From NCBI GenBank assembly GCA_030634675.1, contig DAOWAH010000070.1:1-7473 (forward strand): 7,473 nucleotides of DNA, written 5' to 3'. The notes below the pieces were generated by a model that ran no database searches, was not told the DNA's origin, and saw nothing but the letters and a program-made list of their open reading frames with translations. This DNA is from Fidelibacterota bacterium. Its GTDB lineage: Bacteria; Marinisomatota; Marinisomatia; Marinisomatales; TCS56. Every line of letters begins with the position of its first letter. Within the stretch, counting starts at the first letter, position 1. Of this stretch, positions 1 through 6,242 are shown piece by piece. A program made the translations under genes and the position numbers.

Positions 1-1
1 A

Positions 2-271
2 ACCTATCGTCTCGATCCGATTGCAGATCCGGGTGATGAGCGCTATTTCATTATTTTCGCGGATGAAACCAGCGGAGTAGAAACTTATGGCGCTGGACGG
101 TTTCTGGTTGTCGATGCCCCGGGACCAGAGGGCAAAACAATAATCGATTTTAACAAAGCCTATAATCCACCCTGTGCTTTTTCAGAATTCGCGACCTGCC
201 CCCTACCTCCCCAACAAAACATCTTACCAGTAAAAATTACCGCCGGAGAGAAAAATTACGGTGAACATTAA
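2..271 (+). CDS. DUF1684 family protein, 3' end only
   Basis: The frame is open from the left edge and ends at TAA 269-271, giving the last 89 residues of a protein that begins outside the window. The fragment has the typical DUF1684 C-terminal half: a Y-GAGRFL strand, a short acidic/Gly turn, then '[22 protein letters not shown]' spread over about residues 48-69, followed by '[13 protein letters not shown]' close to the end. The Asn-Pro-Pro-Cys-Ala-Phe and Thr-Cys-Pro-Leu-Pro-Pro blocks, with their two conserved cysteines, are the family signature. The biochemical role of the family is not established to my knowledge, so I assign none. The N-terminal part, including any signal peptide, cannot be seen. 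The frame stays open for another 54 codons after the stop (see the entry at 320-436). Confidence 0.88.
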   Translation, partial: TYRLDPIADPGDERYFIIFADETSGVETYGAGRFLVVDAPGPEGKTIIDFNKAYNPPCAFSEFATCPLPPQQNILPVKITAGEKNYGEH

Positions 272-319
272 GCTGGCCGCTATAATATTTACGCCATTGC
301 CAAACAATTTGACTGGGTG

Positions 320-436
320 ATGATGAAATCAACCGAATTCCTGGAAATGCTGATCGGAATGGCTGGTCTCCTGTATGTGTCATTGCACTGGAAGCTTCAT
401 GTCAAGATTAAAACTGCTACTCAGACCCAAGTTTAA
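320..436 (+). CDS. Doubtful small ORF, possibly a membrane peptide or gene remnant
   Basis: After the DUF1684 stop at 269-271 the same frame is open until TAA 434-436. Two adjacent ATG codons (320 and 323) could start a 38-residue peptide beginning MMKSTEFLEMLIGMAGLLYV. It would have one hydrophobic stretch (about residues 8-21) and a basic tail (HWKLHVKIK). The codons before it (AGRYNIYAIAKQFDWV) also read like plausible protein. I see no Shine-Dalgarno sequence before either ATG. It could be a real small membrane peptide, a C-terminal extension of the upstream gene reached by stop read-through, a remnant of a decayed gene, or chance. I recognise no family, and the call is weak. Confidence 0.25.
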   Translation: MMKSTEFLEMLIGMAGLLYVSLHWKLHVKIKTATQTQV

Positions 437-476
437 TGAGTAAGAAAGTGCGGTTACTGTAGTTTATGTACAAGTC

Positions 477-481
477 GGAGG
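477..481 (+). promoter_or_regulatory. Ribosome binding site that sets the rhodanese start
   Basis: GGAGG lies 8 bases before the ATG at 490. The in-frame ATG at 466 lies upstream of this site and has no comparable one, so translation most likely starts at 490. Confidence 0.8.
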
Positions 482-489
482 TTAAGATA

Positions 490-873
490 ATGGCACTAAA
501 AAATACATCAAGAAGGTTTGGAATTGTTCCAATAATAATATTAATACTGCTTTCCTTAGCGATTGAATCATGCTCCACTATTGTTAGTTGTCCATTCAAA
601 TCGCATAAAGTAGAATCGCAGTTGCTTATCGATGTACGCACGGATGAAGAATTCGATAGCGGTCATTTACAGGACGCGATAAACATCCCCTACCAAATAA
701 TTGGCGAACATATTACAGATATAGCTTGCTGTAAAAACCAGGAAATTATTCTGTATTGCCGTAGGGGCGGCCGCGCTGAAAAAGCCAAGACCACTTTGCT
801 TGATTTGGGATACACTAATGTGACCAATGTCGGTGGATATGAGGAAATCAAAGCGGCCGGTAAATACGATTAA
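490..873 (+). CDS. Rhodanese-domain protein with lipoprotein-type signal
   Basis: A 127-residue single-domain rhodanese protein, starting at the ATG preceded by GGAGG; an upstream in-frame ATG at 466 would only add eight residues before the signal. Residues 1-27 form a signal: basic MALKNTSRR, a hydrophobic run, then I-E-S-Cys28, a fair though imperfect lipobox. This suggests a lipid-anchored protein outside the cytoplasm. Residues 45-120 match the rhodanese fold: LLIDVRTDEEFDSGHL (45-60), AINIPY (63-68), then LYCRRGGRAEKA with putative catalytic Cys90, and NVGGY near the end. Such enzymes carry sulfur as a Cys persulfide; periplasmic PspE-like thiosulfate sulfurtransferases are the nearest functional analogy. 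The active loop after the cysteine, RRGGR, fits a small-domain rhodanese. Extra cysteines sit at 34, 80 and 81. Substrate is unknown. The gene stands alone, 134 bases before the next gene. Confidence 0.9.
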   Translation: MALKNTSRRFGIVPIIILILLSLAIESCSTIVSCPFKSHKVESQLLIDVRTDEEFDSGHLQDAINIPYQIIGEHITDIACCKNQEIILYCRRGGRAEKAKTTLLDLGYTNVTNVGGYEEIKAAGKYD

Positions 874-933
874 CAGATGATTAATATTCTAAACTATATC
901 CAGCTTGTTTTGAATCTACGATCGATTCTAATT

Positions 934-962
934 TTGATCGATGTCGCAGGTTTTCTTAATAC
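934..962 (+). promoter_or_regulatory. Possible sigma70-type promoter of the transporter gene
   Basis: TTGATC (934-939) and TAATAC (957-962) are 17 bases apart, the standard spacing, and lie 46 bases before the transporter ATG. The -35 match is fair and the -10 match is poor. It fits with the lack of any terminator-like or coding signal between 874 and 1007, but it rests on pattern alone. Confidence 0.3.
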
Positions 963-973
963 CGATTAATCGG
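962..973. promoter_or_regulatory. Perfect 12-base palindrome, candidate operator
   Basis: CCGATTAATCGG is a perfect inverted repeat located 34 bases before the transporter start and just downstream of the possible -10 hexamer, where a repressor would typically bind. Two copies of GATCGAT (920-926 and 936-942, 16 bases apart) lie just upstream. No regulator is encoded next to it, so the binding protein is unknown. Confidence 0.35.
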
Positions 974-1007
974 CACATTTTTACGAACCAGAATTATTCC
1001 GGTAATA

Positions 1008-1901
1008 ATGCTGGTAAAGGAATCCTGGATTAAATCAGTTCTGCAGGCCCTGCTCGTTACCTTCCTCTGGTCCACATCATTTATTATCATAAAGAAAGGT
1101 CTCCTGGATATCCCACCTTTGACTTTTGCCGGCTTGCGCTATACTTTGGCATTTATCTTTTTATTACCCCTGCTTTTCAGGAAAGAACGATTCCGGGAAA
1201 TCCGCAACTTGGCCTGGCCGCAATGGTTTAAATTAATTATCCTGGGATTAACCTTTTATACGGTCACTCAGGGAGCCCAATTTCTGGGACTGTCGCTTCT
1301 ACCGGCAGTCACAGTCAGCTTAATGTTGAATTTCACTCCGCTGATTGTGGCTGTTTTGGGCATATTCATTCTCCGGGAAGCACCTACAAAAATTCAATGG
1401 CTGGGAGTTTTCCTGTTCATCGCCGGTATTTTATTCTACTTCCAACCGGCAACTTTCTCCGGTAACACCGGAATCGGCCTGGTAGTAATGACAGTGGGCG
1501 TGCTGGCTAATGCCGGTGCTGCTGTTTTGGGCCGGGATATCAATCGTCAAAAAGATATCAGTCCCGTGGTGGTGACAATAATCAGCATGGGCATCGGTTC
1601 AATAATCCTGTTAAGCGCTGGTTTGATAACCCAGGGATTGCCCGCATTGAGCTGGAAGATGCTGTTCTGGTTGTTATGGCTGGCGGGAATAAATACAGCC
1701 TTCGCCTTTACCCTCTGGAATATTACACTGCAAACGCTGGGTGCGATGCAATCCAGCATTATTAATGGCACAATGCTGATCCAGATTGCCGTTCTGGCCT
1801 GGCTTTTACTGGGTGAAGCAATCCTGCCGCTGGAACTGGTCGGTATTTCAGTTGCAGTGGTTGGAACTGTTTTAGTACAGTTGAAGAAAACTGATGAGTA
1901 A
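1008..1901 (+). CDS. EamA/DMT-family inner-membrane transporter
   Basis: A 297-residue, very hydrophobic protein with about ten predicted membrane helices arranged as two EamA repeats (roughly residues 10-145 and 150-291), the standard length and layout for the drug/metabolite transporter superfamily. The first repeat opens with LLVTFLWSTSFIIIKKGL and continues with PLTFAGLRYTLAF, both family hallmarks. Each repeat closes with the usual E-x-x-x-x-x-x-x-G-x-x-L/V-x-x-x-G pattern (LREAPTKIQWLGVFLFIAG and LGEAILPLELVGISVAVVG). The C-terminus is short and basic. Members export amino acids, nucleosides or other small metabolites; the substrate cannot be read from sequence. The ATG has only a weak GG before it (1001-1002). 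The exported deacetylase gene follows after 41 bases with no terminator, suggesting an operon, though a functional link between them is unproven. Confidence 0.95.
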   Translation: MLVKESWIKSVLQALLVTFLWSTSFIIIKKGLLDIPPLTFAGLRYTLAFIFLLPLLFRKERFREIRNLAWPQWFKLIILGLTFYTVTQGAQFLGLSLLPAVTVSLMLNFTPLIVAVLGIFILREAPTKIQWLGVFLFIAGILFYFQPATFSGNTGIGLVVMTVGVLANAGAAVLGRDINRQKDISPVVVTIISMGIGSIILLSAGLITQGLPALSWKMLFWLLWLAGINTAFAFTLWNITLQTLGAMQSSIINGTMLIQIAVLAWLLLGEAILPLELVGISVAVVGTVLVQLKKTDE

Positions 1902-1942
1902 ATTTGACCCATCAATTCAACAACTGACCGGGAACAAGACAC

Positions 1943-2839
1943 ATGATTAGAGCCATAGTAAGGATTTTCCTGATTTATTTCGTTGTCACCAGCTTTATTT
2001 TTTCACAGGTTGGTGAGGCCAGACCCGAATTATTGATCCGCTGTGATGATATCGGAATGTCTCATGCCATGAATTTGGCTTTAGAGGAAATGATTCAAAC
2101 CAACTTGCCCTTTTCCGCCTCGGTCATGTTCACCTGTCCCTGGTACCAGGAAGCAGTTGAAATTCTGAAGGATAATCCCCAGGTTGTGATTGGTATTCAC
2201 CTGACCCTAAATGCCGAATGGAAAAACTATCGCTGGGGACCGGTGCTCGGTAAGGAGGCCGTGCCCAGTCTGGTGGACAGTTGCGGATATTTTTTTCCCT
2301 CCCGGGCAACTTTCCATGCCAATAATCCAACTGTTGAAGATATAGAAAAAGAATTGCGGGCTCAGATTGAGCGTGCAATTTCTACCGGATTGGACATCAA
2401 ATATGTGGATTATCACATGAGCACGGCTGTTGACAAACCGGAACATCGCAAAATTGTAGAGCAACTGGCCCAGGAATACAAGCTTGGGATTTCCCGTTAT
2501 TTCGGTGAGGTAGATCTGGAAAGTATGTACAAATATCCGGTTGTGGAGAAACAATCACATTTATTAGAGTTGATATTTGACCTTAATTCAGATCAAATAA
2601 ATTTATTGGTTTGTCATATTGGAAAAGATTTACCTGAGATGCAGGCTTTAATTGATCTTAATACATTCGGACTAAAGCAGATGAGTCAACACCGGCAAGC
2701 CGAATTGGAAGCATTGACCGATCCAAGTTTTACTAAATTATTAGTGCGGAAGCGGGTGAAATTAATCACCTACGATACTATAATTAACCGTATTGGATTG
2801 TCGGAAATGATTAGCCCGGGTTCGGCGGGATACAAATAG
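1943..2839 (+). CDS. Exported YdjC/ChbG-type carbohydrate deacetylase
   Basis: A 298-residue protein of the YdjC-like family, which removes acetyl groups from N-acetylated sugars (ChbG acts on chitobiose and chitotriose) using a bound metal. Residues 1-26 look like a Sec signal peptide: basic start MIRAIVR, hydrophobic core, ending near GEA-R27. The family motifs follow in order: LLIRCDDIGMSHAMN with Asp35-Asp36, GIHLTLNAEW with His86, KYVDYHMS with His158, and LVCHIGK with His225. The first Asp pair and His86/His158 correspond to the metal-binding and catalytic positions known in this family, so the enzyme looks intact. Characterised ChbG enzymes are cytoplasmic; a signal peptide here points to the periplasm or cell surface. 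The start has only GGGA (1931-1934) as a weak ribosome site. It probably shares a transcript with the transporter upstream. The true substrate is unknown. Confidence 0.9.
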   Translation: MIRAIVRIFLIYFVVTSFIFSQVGEARPELLIRCDDIGMSHAMNLALEEMIQTNLPFSASVMFTCPWYQEAVEILKDNPQVVIGIHLTLNAEWKNYRWGPVLGKEAVPSLVDSCGYFFPSRATFHANNPTVEDIEKELRAQIERAISTGLDIKYVDYHMSTAVDKPEHRKIVEQLAQEYKLGISRYFGEVDLESMYKYPVVEKQSHLLELIFDLNSDQINLLVCHIGKDLPEMQALIDLNTFGLKQMSQHRQAELEALTDPSFTKLLVRKRVKLITYDTIINRIGLSEMISPGSAGYK

Positions 2840-2864
2840 AAAAGGGCTCCGGAGAGCCCTTTTT
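2840..2864. terminator. Bidirectional intrinsic terminator between convergent genes
   Basis: AGGGCTC (2843-2849) pairs perfectly with GAGCCCT (2854-2860) around a CGGA loop. An A run precedes the stem and a T run (2860-2865) follows it, so the stem extends by A-T pairs and works in both directions. It begins directly after the deacetylase stop on the plus strand and lies about 20 bases beyond the DUF350-like gene stop on the minus strand. Confidence 0.92.
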
Positions 2865-2883
2865 CGTCGATAGTCGATTATTA

Positions 2884-3117
2884 TTATATTACCTTGAAAA
2901 CCAAGATACCTACCATTACGATAAGCGAGACAAAAATCAGGGATACGCCCATGTTTCCTTTTTTGATTTCAGCCCATTCGTCAATATCAGTTGATAACCA
3001 GGCAAATACTTTAATAGCCAAGCCGATACCAATTGAAAAACCTACCGCAGCGACGACTGACCAACCTAAGGCTCGCAGGTAGTTTAAAAGAGTTGTTTGT
3101 AGTCCAAAGGGATCCAT
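2884..3117 (-). CDS. Small two-helix membrane protein, DUF350-like
   Basis: A 77-residue protein with two membrane helices, at about residues 17-39 and 57-76. Between them is an amphipathic linker, TDIDEWAEIKKGN (43-55). The D-x-x-x-E-I-x-K-G-N pattern leading directly into the second helix resembles DUF350 (UPF0719). DUF350 proteins I know are usually longer, about 130 residues with four helices formed by repeating this unit, so this would be a half-size version. Function is unknown. A strong ribosome site, AAGGAGG, lies 4 bases before the ATG and includes two bases of the stop codon of the gene upstream, indicating translational coupling with that secreted protein. The gene ends in three consecutive in-frame TAA codons (2886 down to 2878), then the shared terminator. 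Confidence 0.75.
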   Translation of the reverse strand: MDPFGLQTTLLNYLRALGWSVVAAVGFSIGIGLAIKVFAWLSTDIDEWAEIKKGNMGVSLIFVSLIVMVGILVFKVI

Positions 3118-3121
3118 GTGT

Positions 3122-3128
3122 CCTCCTT
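3122..3128 (-). promoter_or_regulatory. Strong ribosome binding site overlapping the upstream stop codon
   Basis: On the minus strand AAGGAGG precedes the DUF350-like ATG by 4 bases. Its first two A bases belong to the TAA stop (3127-3129) of the secreted-protein gene, so ribosomes finishing that gene end on this site. It is the best Shine-Dalgarno sequence I found in the window. Confidence 0.85.
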
Positions 3129-3603
3129 AAAGTGTTTGGATTGAATCTTTGATTTGTCGCATAAACCCACCAGAGTTTATTGTTCCTTCCGAAAGTTGGA
3201 TTACCAAATCCTTGCTGGCGGTGGCTATCACTACCATGTTGTCATTGGCCATAGGGATTATTACTGATATTTCGACTTCAGCAGGAATTTCCGCGTCAAA
3301 TTTGCGTCCGCTTCTATGCATTTTTTCAGCCATCTGCTTTTGATGCCTAATCGCCTGGCCCGCAGAAATAAAACCAACCATTAGGACCATATCAAAATTA
3401 TTGCGCATACTGGTAAGGTTCATTTTAAAGGCCAAAATTTTACCATCCTGAGTAGTAAAGGACATTTCTTTTTCCTTCACATCCACGCGATATGCCTTAC
3501 AGGTGTTTATAACCGTTCGATAAAAGGCATAATTGGCAAACAGTGGCTGGGCACTGACCATGAGCAGGGTCAGCAGTATGAGATATGATGTAGATTTTTT
3601 CAT
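3127..3603 (-). CDS. Secreted protein of unknown function
   Basis: A 158-residue protein I do not recognise. Residues 1-23 form a clear Sec signal peptide (MKKSTSY, a leucine-rich core, then QPLFA before Asn24), so the mature protein of about 135 residues should be periplasmic or extracellular. There is one cysteine (Cys35) and no lipobox. The mature part looks mixed alpha/beta: strand-like stretches AYRVDVKEKEMSFTT and ILAFKMNLTS, a mildly hydrophobic segment (FDMVLMVGFISAG, about 70-82) too short and polar to be a confident membrane helix, a basic stretch RHQKQMAEKMHRSGRK, then strands EVEISVIIPM and MVVIATAS. The ATG has only a distant AAGGA 13 bases upstream. It lies 55 bases after hutI and is coupled to the DUF350-like gene, so it may act with that membrane protein; this is inferred from gene order only. 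Confidence 0.8.
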   Translation of the reverse strand: MKKSTSYLILLTLLMVSAQPLFANYAFYRTVINTCKAYRVDVKEKEMSFTTQDGKILAFKMNLTSMRNNFDMVLMVGFISAGQAIRHQKQMAEKMHRSGRKFDAEIPAEVEISVIIPMANDNMVVIATASKDLVIQLSEGTINSGGFMRQIKDSIQTL

Positions 3604-3658
3604 GGTCTGATTATTATCCTTATCAAACAGTTAAGCGAGTTTACTGTGCTCATTTACC

Positions 3659-4867
3659 TCAGTCAAGCTCAAAAATTGGTTGTCCTTCTTTTATCACATT
3701 GTGGATTGGCAAGTCAGTCACATGATATGGAATTTCCAACAGGCTGCCAATATTCCAAATTATTAAATCAGCTTTTTTTCCTGGTTCCAGTGTACCAAGA
3801 TCATCTTGTCTACCAAGTGCTTGTGCAGCATGATAAGTGGCAGCGGCGAACGCTTCTTCAACGGTCATCCCCATATAGAGACAGGCTAATGAAACAATAA
3901 ACGGCATAGATTGGATATGACTGCTACCGGGATTGAAGTCAGTGGCTAAAGCAACTTTAACACCACGATCCAATAGCGCGCGAGCCGGGGCATATGTGCT
4001 TTGTCCGAGGAAAAATGTTGTGCCGGGCAATAAAGTGGCGATAACTCCGGAATGTGCCAACGCAGCCATCCCCGCGGGGCTAACAGCCATTAGATGATCA
4101 GCGGAAATTGCCCTGACTTCAGCCGCTAATTCCGCTGCTCCCGAATCCTCAAATTCATCAGCATGCAAGCGCGGAATCAATTCATAATTACGCGCAGTAT
4201 TTAATATTTTCCGTGATTGCTCCACCGTAAAATATCCATTCTCACAAAACACATCACAAAATTCAGCAATGCCTTGTTCCGCCACGGCCGGAATCATCTC
4301 ACCGCACAGCAAATCAACATAAGCGTCATGATCGTCGGCATATTCGGCTGGAAATGCATGGGCACCGAGGAAAGTCGGTACAATATCAAGCGGATGCTCA
4401 TCCGCCAGCTCACCGAGAATTGCCAGTGATTTCAATTCCGCTGTTGTATTCAAACCATATCCGCTTTTAGCCTCAATAGTAGTAGTACCAAGCTTTAGAA
4501 AGCGATCCAGACGCTTTTTTACAATCAGCTTCAAATCATTGTGATCGGTATTACGTACACCTGCTATGCTGGATTGAATGCCACCGCCTTGGGCGGCAAT
4601 TTCCTGGTAGGTTGCACCGGCAATTTGCTGAGCAAATTCCATTTCACGCCCGGCCCAAAAAACCGGGTGAGTGTGTGGATCAACAAATCCGGGGGTAACT
4701 AATCTGCCGGAACAGTCAATTTCATGGTCCACCGAACCGACATCATTCCCAATTGCCTCAATTCTATCATCGGCTATGAGGATATCTTGGTGACGTGACC
4801 GTTGTACCGAACCACTTTCCGGGTGGAATGTAGCTATTTCCTTGGGATTAATTAGTTTGATCCGCAT
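3659..4867 (-). CDS. hutI: Imidazolonepropionase
   Basis: A 402-residue cytoplasmic amidohydrolase of normal length for HutI. It hydrolyses 4-imidazolone-5-propanoate to N-formimino-L-glutamate, the third step of histidine degradation. Visible motifs: PGFVDPHTHPVFWAGRE with metal-site His65 and His67, TTTIEAKSGYGL (128-139), FLGAHAFPAEY (166-176), CDVFCENGYF (204-213), RLHADEF with His235, SADHL with His258, LLPGTTFFL (279-287) and ATDFNPGSS with Asp310. By analogy with known HutI structures, His65, His67, His235 and Asp310 would bind the metal, so the enzyme looks complete. The C-terminal GTLEPGKKADLIIW is the usual amidohydrolase ending. No hutH, hutU or hutG is in the window, so the rest of the pathway must lie elsewhere. 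There is no clear ribosome site before the ATG. The 171-base gap upstream probably holds its promoter. Confidence 0.97.
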   Translation of the reverse strand: MRIKLINPKEIATFHPESGSVQRSRHQDILIADDRIEAIGNDVGSVDHEIDCSGRLVTPGFVDPHTHPVFWAGREMEFAQQIAGATYQEIAAQGGGIQSSIAGVRNTDHNDLKLIVKKRLDRFLKLGTTTIEAKSGYGLNTTAELKSLAILGELADEHPLDIVPTFLGAHAFPAEYADDHDAYVDLLCGEMIPAVAEQGIAEFCDVFCENGYFTVEQSRKILNTARNYELIPRLHADEFEDSGAAELAAEVRAISADHLMAVSPAGMAALAHSGVIATLLPGTTFFLGQSTYAPARALLDRGVKVALATDFNPGSSHIQSMPFIVSLACLYMGMTVEEAFAAATYHAAQALGRQDDLGTLEPGKKADLIIWNIGSLLEIPYHVTDLPIHNVIKEGQPIFELD

Positions 4868-5038
4868 CGTGTGAAATTATCTCATTGCTATTACAATTGA
4901 CCTAAGATGGTTTTCAGTCCAATGTCACTGGATCTAATTCCAATTTCACTTCCATTCCGGCTAGACTTCAACTCTAATTCATCGTGTTAGAAGTCACAGT
5001 CCAATTTATTATTGATAACCATAACTGACCAGCACATG
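4868..5038 (-). other. Intergenic gap, probable hutI promoter region
   Basis: This AT-rich gap separates two genes on the same strand. I find no convincing terminator for the glycosidase-like gene and no open frame of note. A GATAAT (4876-4881) stands 8 bases before the hutI ATG with a poor TTAGGT 18 bases upstream; this would give an almost leaderless transcript, which agrees with the missing Shine-Dalgarno, but the evidence is thin. Confidence 0.3.
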
Positions 5039-6220
5039 TTATTTATTGATCTCGATGTGGACAGGCCGGATATAGTCCGGATTCTGTTTAAAAGTATTGT
5101 ACGAGAACAGACAGACTCCAGTGAATCGGGTTATCCGTGTATATTTCAATTTATCAACGACTTCATCCGACGGCTGATTGTAGACAGCCAGCCCCATTAT
5201 GATTCGATCACGATATTTAGAAGGTATATTATCATAAATACCTTCAATATTACTAGCAAAATCACGCAAATTTTTAGTATAATTCATGGGGAAAGCCCAA
5301 TCCAGATAGCCGGCTGCCAGCCAGACATCCCACTCCTGGAAGAAATTGTCACGGGCTTGGTAAAGATTTGGTTTTACCGCTGCAGAAAGTATACATTCCG
5401 GTCGTATTTCTTTAACCATTAAATGGATCTGTTTTACTAAATCAGTCACAGAATAGCGCCGATAATCATTCCACTTTCTCAATCGACTGACATATTGCTT
5501 TTCATTACCGAGCCAACGGCTACGTGATGAAAGCAACACCCAGGGATCATCGCCATTGTACCGTTCATAGATTTGTCTTGCTATCGGATTACGACCAAAA
5601 TCAGCATCCTGATAGCGAATATAATCCAAATGTAAGCCATCAATATCATATTTTTCTACGATTTCACGGAAAACCTTTAACAGGTGATCTGGCACATCGG
5701 GGTGGCCTGGCGACAAGTATAGACCCTCATGTCCCTCGCGTAAGCGCTCCATATTCCGTACCAGCTCACTGACCTGCATTCGCCCGGCTTCAGGAATGTC
5801 AAGCCATTCGGGATGTTGGTATAAGATATGATTAGTGTTGCTGGGTACGGATTTATCTGACCATACCAGATACACATTTACCCAGGCATGAACTTTAATA
5901 CCTTTTCTGTGGGCCTCCTGAATTAGATATGCCAATGGATCAAAGGCCGCGTTTCTAAGCATCCTGGCCCTGACAACCAGTGCTGAATTATAATATGCAT
6001 CCCCGCGTCCGCGCACTTGTACAATCAGATGGTTAAATCTATTTATCTGTGAAAATTGTAATAATTTATCAATTGCCTTGGCGGTGGTAATATTACTGCG
6101 TACAACCCATAGGCAACGTTGCTGAAAATATGAATCGGTATCCTGAGTTATGCCCGGATTAAGGATAAAAAGAAGGGCAACTATGGCTGCCCTGCTAATA
6201 TGGATCTTGAAAGTTTTCAA
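5039..6220 (-). CDS. Secreted GHL10/DUF187-type glycoside hydrolase-like protein
   Basis: A 393-residue protein resembling the glycosyl-hydrolase-like 10 family (DUF187, YngK-like), a TIM-barrel family of exported proteins thought to act on cell-wall or other polysaccharides. Residues 1-26 form a signal peptide (MKTFKIHISR, hydrophobic core, NPGITQ). Family blocks in order: RCLWVVRSNITT (35-46), LIVQVRGRGDAYYNS (65-79), DPLAYLIQEAHRKGIKVHAWVNVY (94-117), YLSPGHPDV (168-176), YDIDGLHLDYIRY (191-203) and PMNYT (311-315). Acidic residues in the strand-end motif DGLHLDYIR (Asp194, Asp199) are the likely active-site region. The start is TTG at 6218-6220: an in-frame TGA lies nine bases upstream and the next Met is residue 87, so TTG is the start codon that preserves the signal peptide. 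It begins 22 bases after rplQ with no terminator, so it is probably transcribed with the ribosomal operon. Substrate unknown. Confidence 0.9.
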   Translation of the reverse strand: MKTFKIHISRAAIVALLFILNPGITQDTDSYFQQRCLWVVRSNITTAKAIDKLLQFSQINRFNHLIVQVRGRGDAYYNSALVVRARMLRNAAFDPLAYLIQEAHRKGIKVHAWVNVYLVWSDKSVPSNTNHILYQHPEWLDIPEAGRMQVSELVRNMERLREGHEGLYLSPGHPDVPDHLLKVFREIVEKYDIDGLHLDYIRYQDADFGRNPIARQIYERYNGDDPWVLLSSRSRWLGNEKQYVSRLRKWNDYRRYSVTDLVKQIHLMVKEIRPECILSAAVKPNLYQARDNFFQEWDVWLAAGYLDWAFPMNYTKNLRDFASNIEGIYDNIPSKYRDRIIMGLAVYNQPSDEVVDKLKYTRITRFTGVCLFSYNTFKQNPDYIRPVHIEINK

Positions 6221-6221
6221 G
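6206..6221. repeat. Inverted repeat spanning the TTG start codon
   Basis: CTTGAAAGTTTTCAAG contains two perfect 7-base arms (CTTGAAA and TTTCAAG) separated by 2 bases, and it covers the start codon and first five codons of the glycosidase-like gene. As RNA it needs a slightly larger loop and is AT-rich, so a hairpin would be only modestly stable. Confidence 0.4.
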
Positions 6222-6242
6222 AATTTATCTCAGGTTCAAAAA

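Noticed and set aside
281..286. Perfect TATAAT as a promoter -10 for the rhodanese gene
   Set aside because: No acceptable -35 hexamer lies 16-18 bases upstream, and it would leave a leader of nearly 200 bases; AT-rich DNA gives this hexamer by chance.
466..489. Upstream ATG giving an eight-residue longer rhodanese protein
   Set aside because: The GGAGG lies between the two ATGs at ideal distance from the second, and the longer form would place acidic and mixed residues before the signal peptide.
1547..1942. 131-codon open frame on the minus strand under the transporter
   Set aside because: It lies wholly opposite well-supported coding sequence and its translation matches no family I recognise; it is a shadow of the transporter gene.
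3604..3658. Possible terminator hairpin between hutI and the secreted-protein gene (ACAGT/ACTGT arms)
   Set aside because: The stem is five pairs with a long loop and has no T run after it.
5012..5422. 136-codon open frame on the plus strand opposite the glycosidase-like gene
   Set aside because: It overlaps a gene with clear family motifs and no protein features of its own are convincing.
6221..6242. T run after the rplQ stop as a terminator
   Set aside because: No stable GC hairpin precedes it; the upstream sequence is the A-rich Lys tail of L17.
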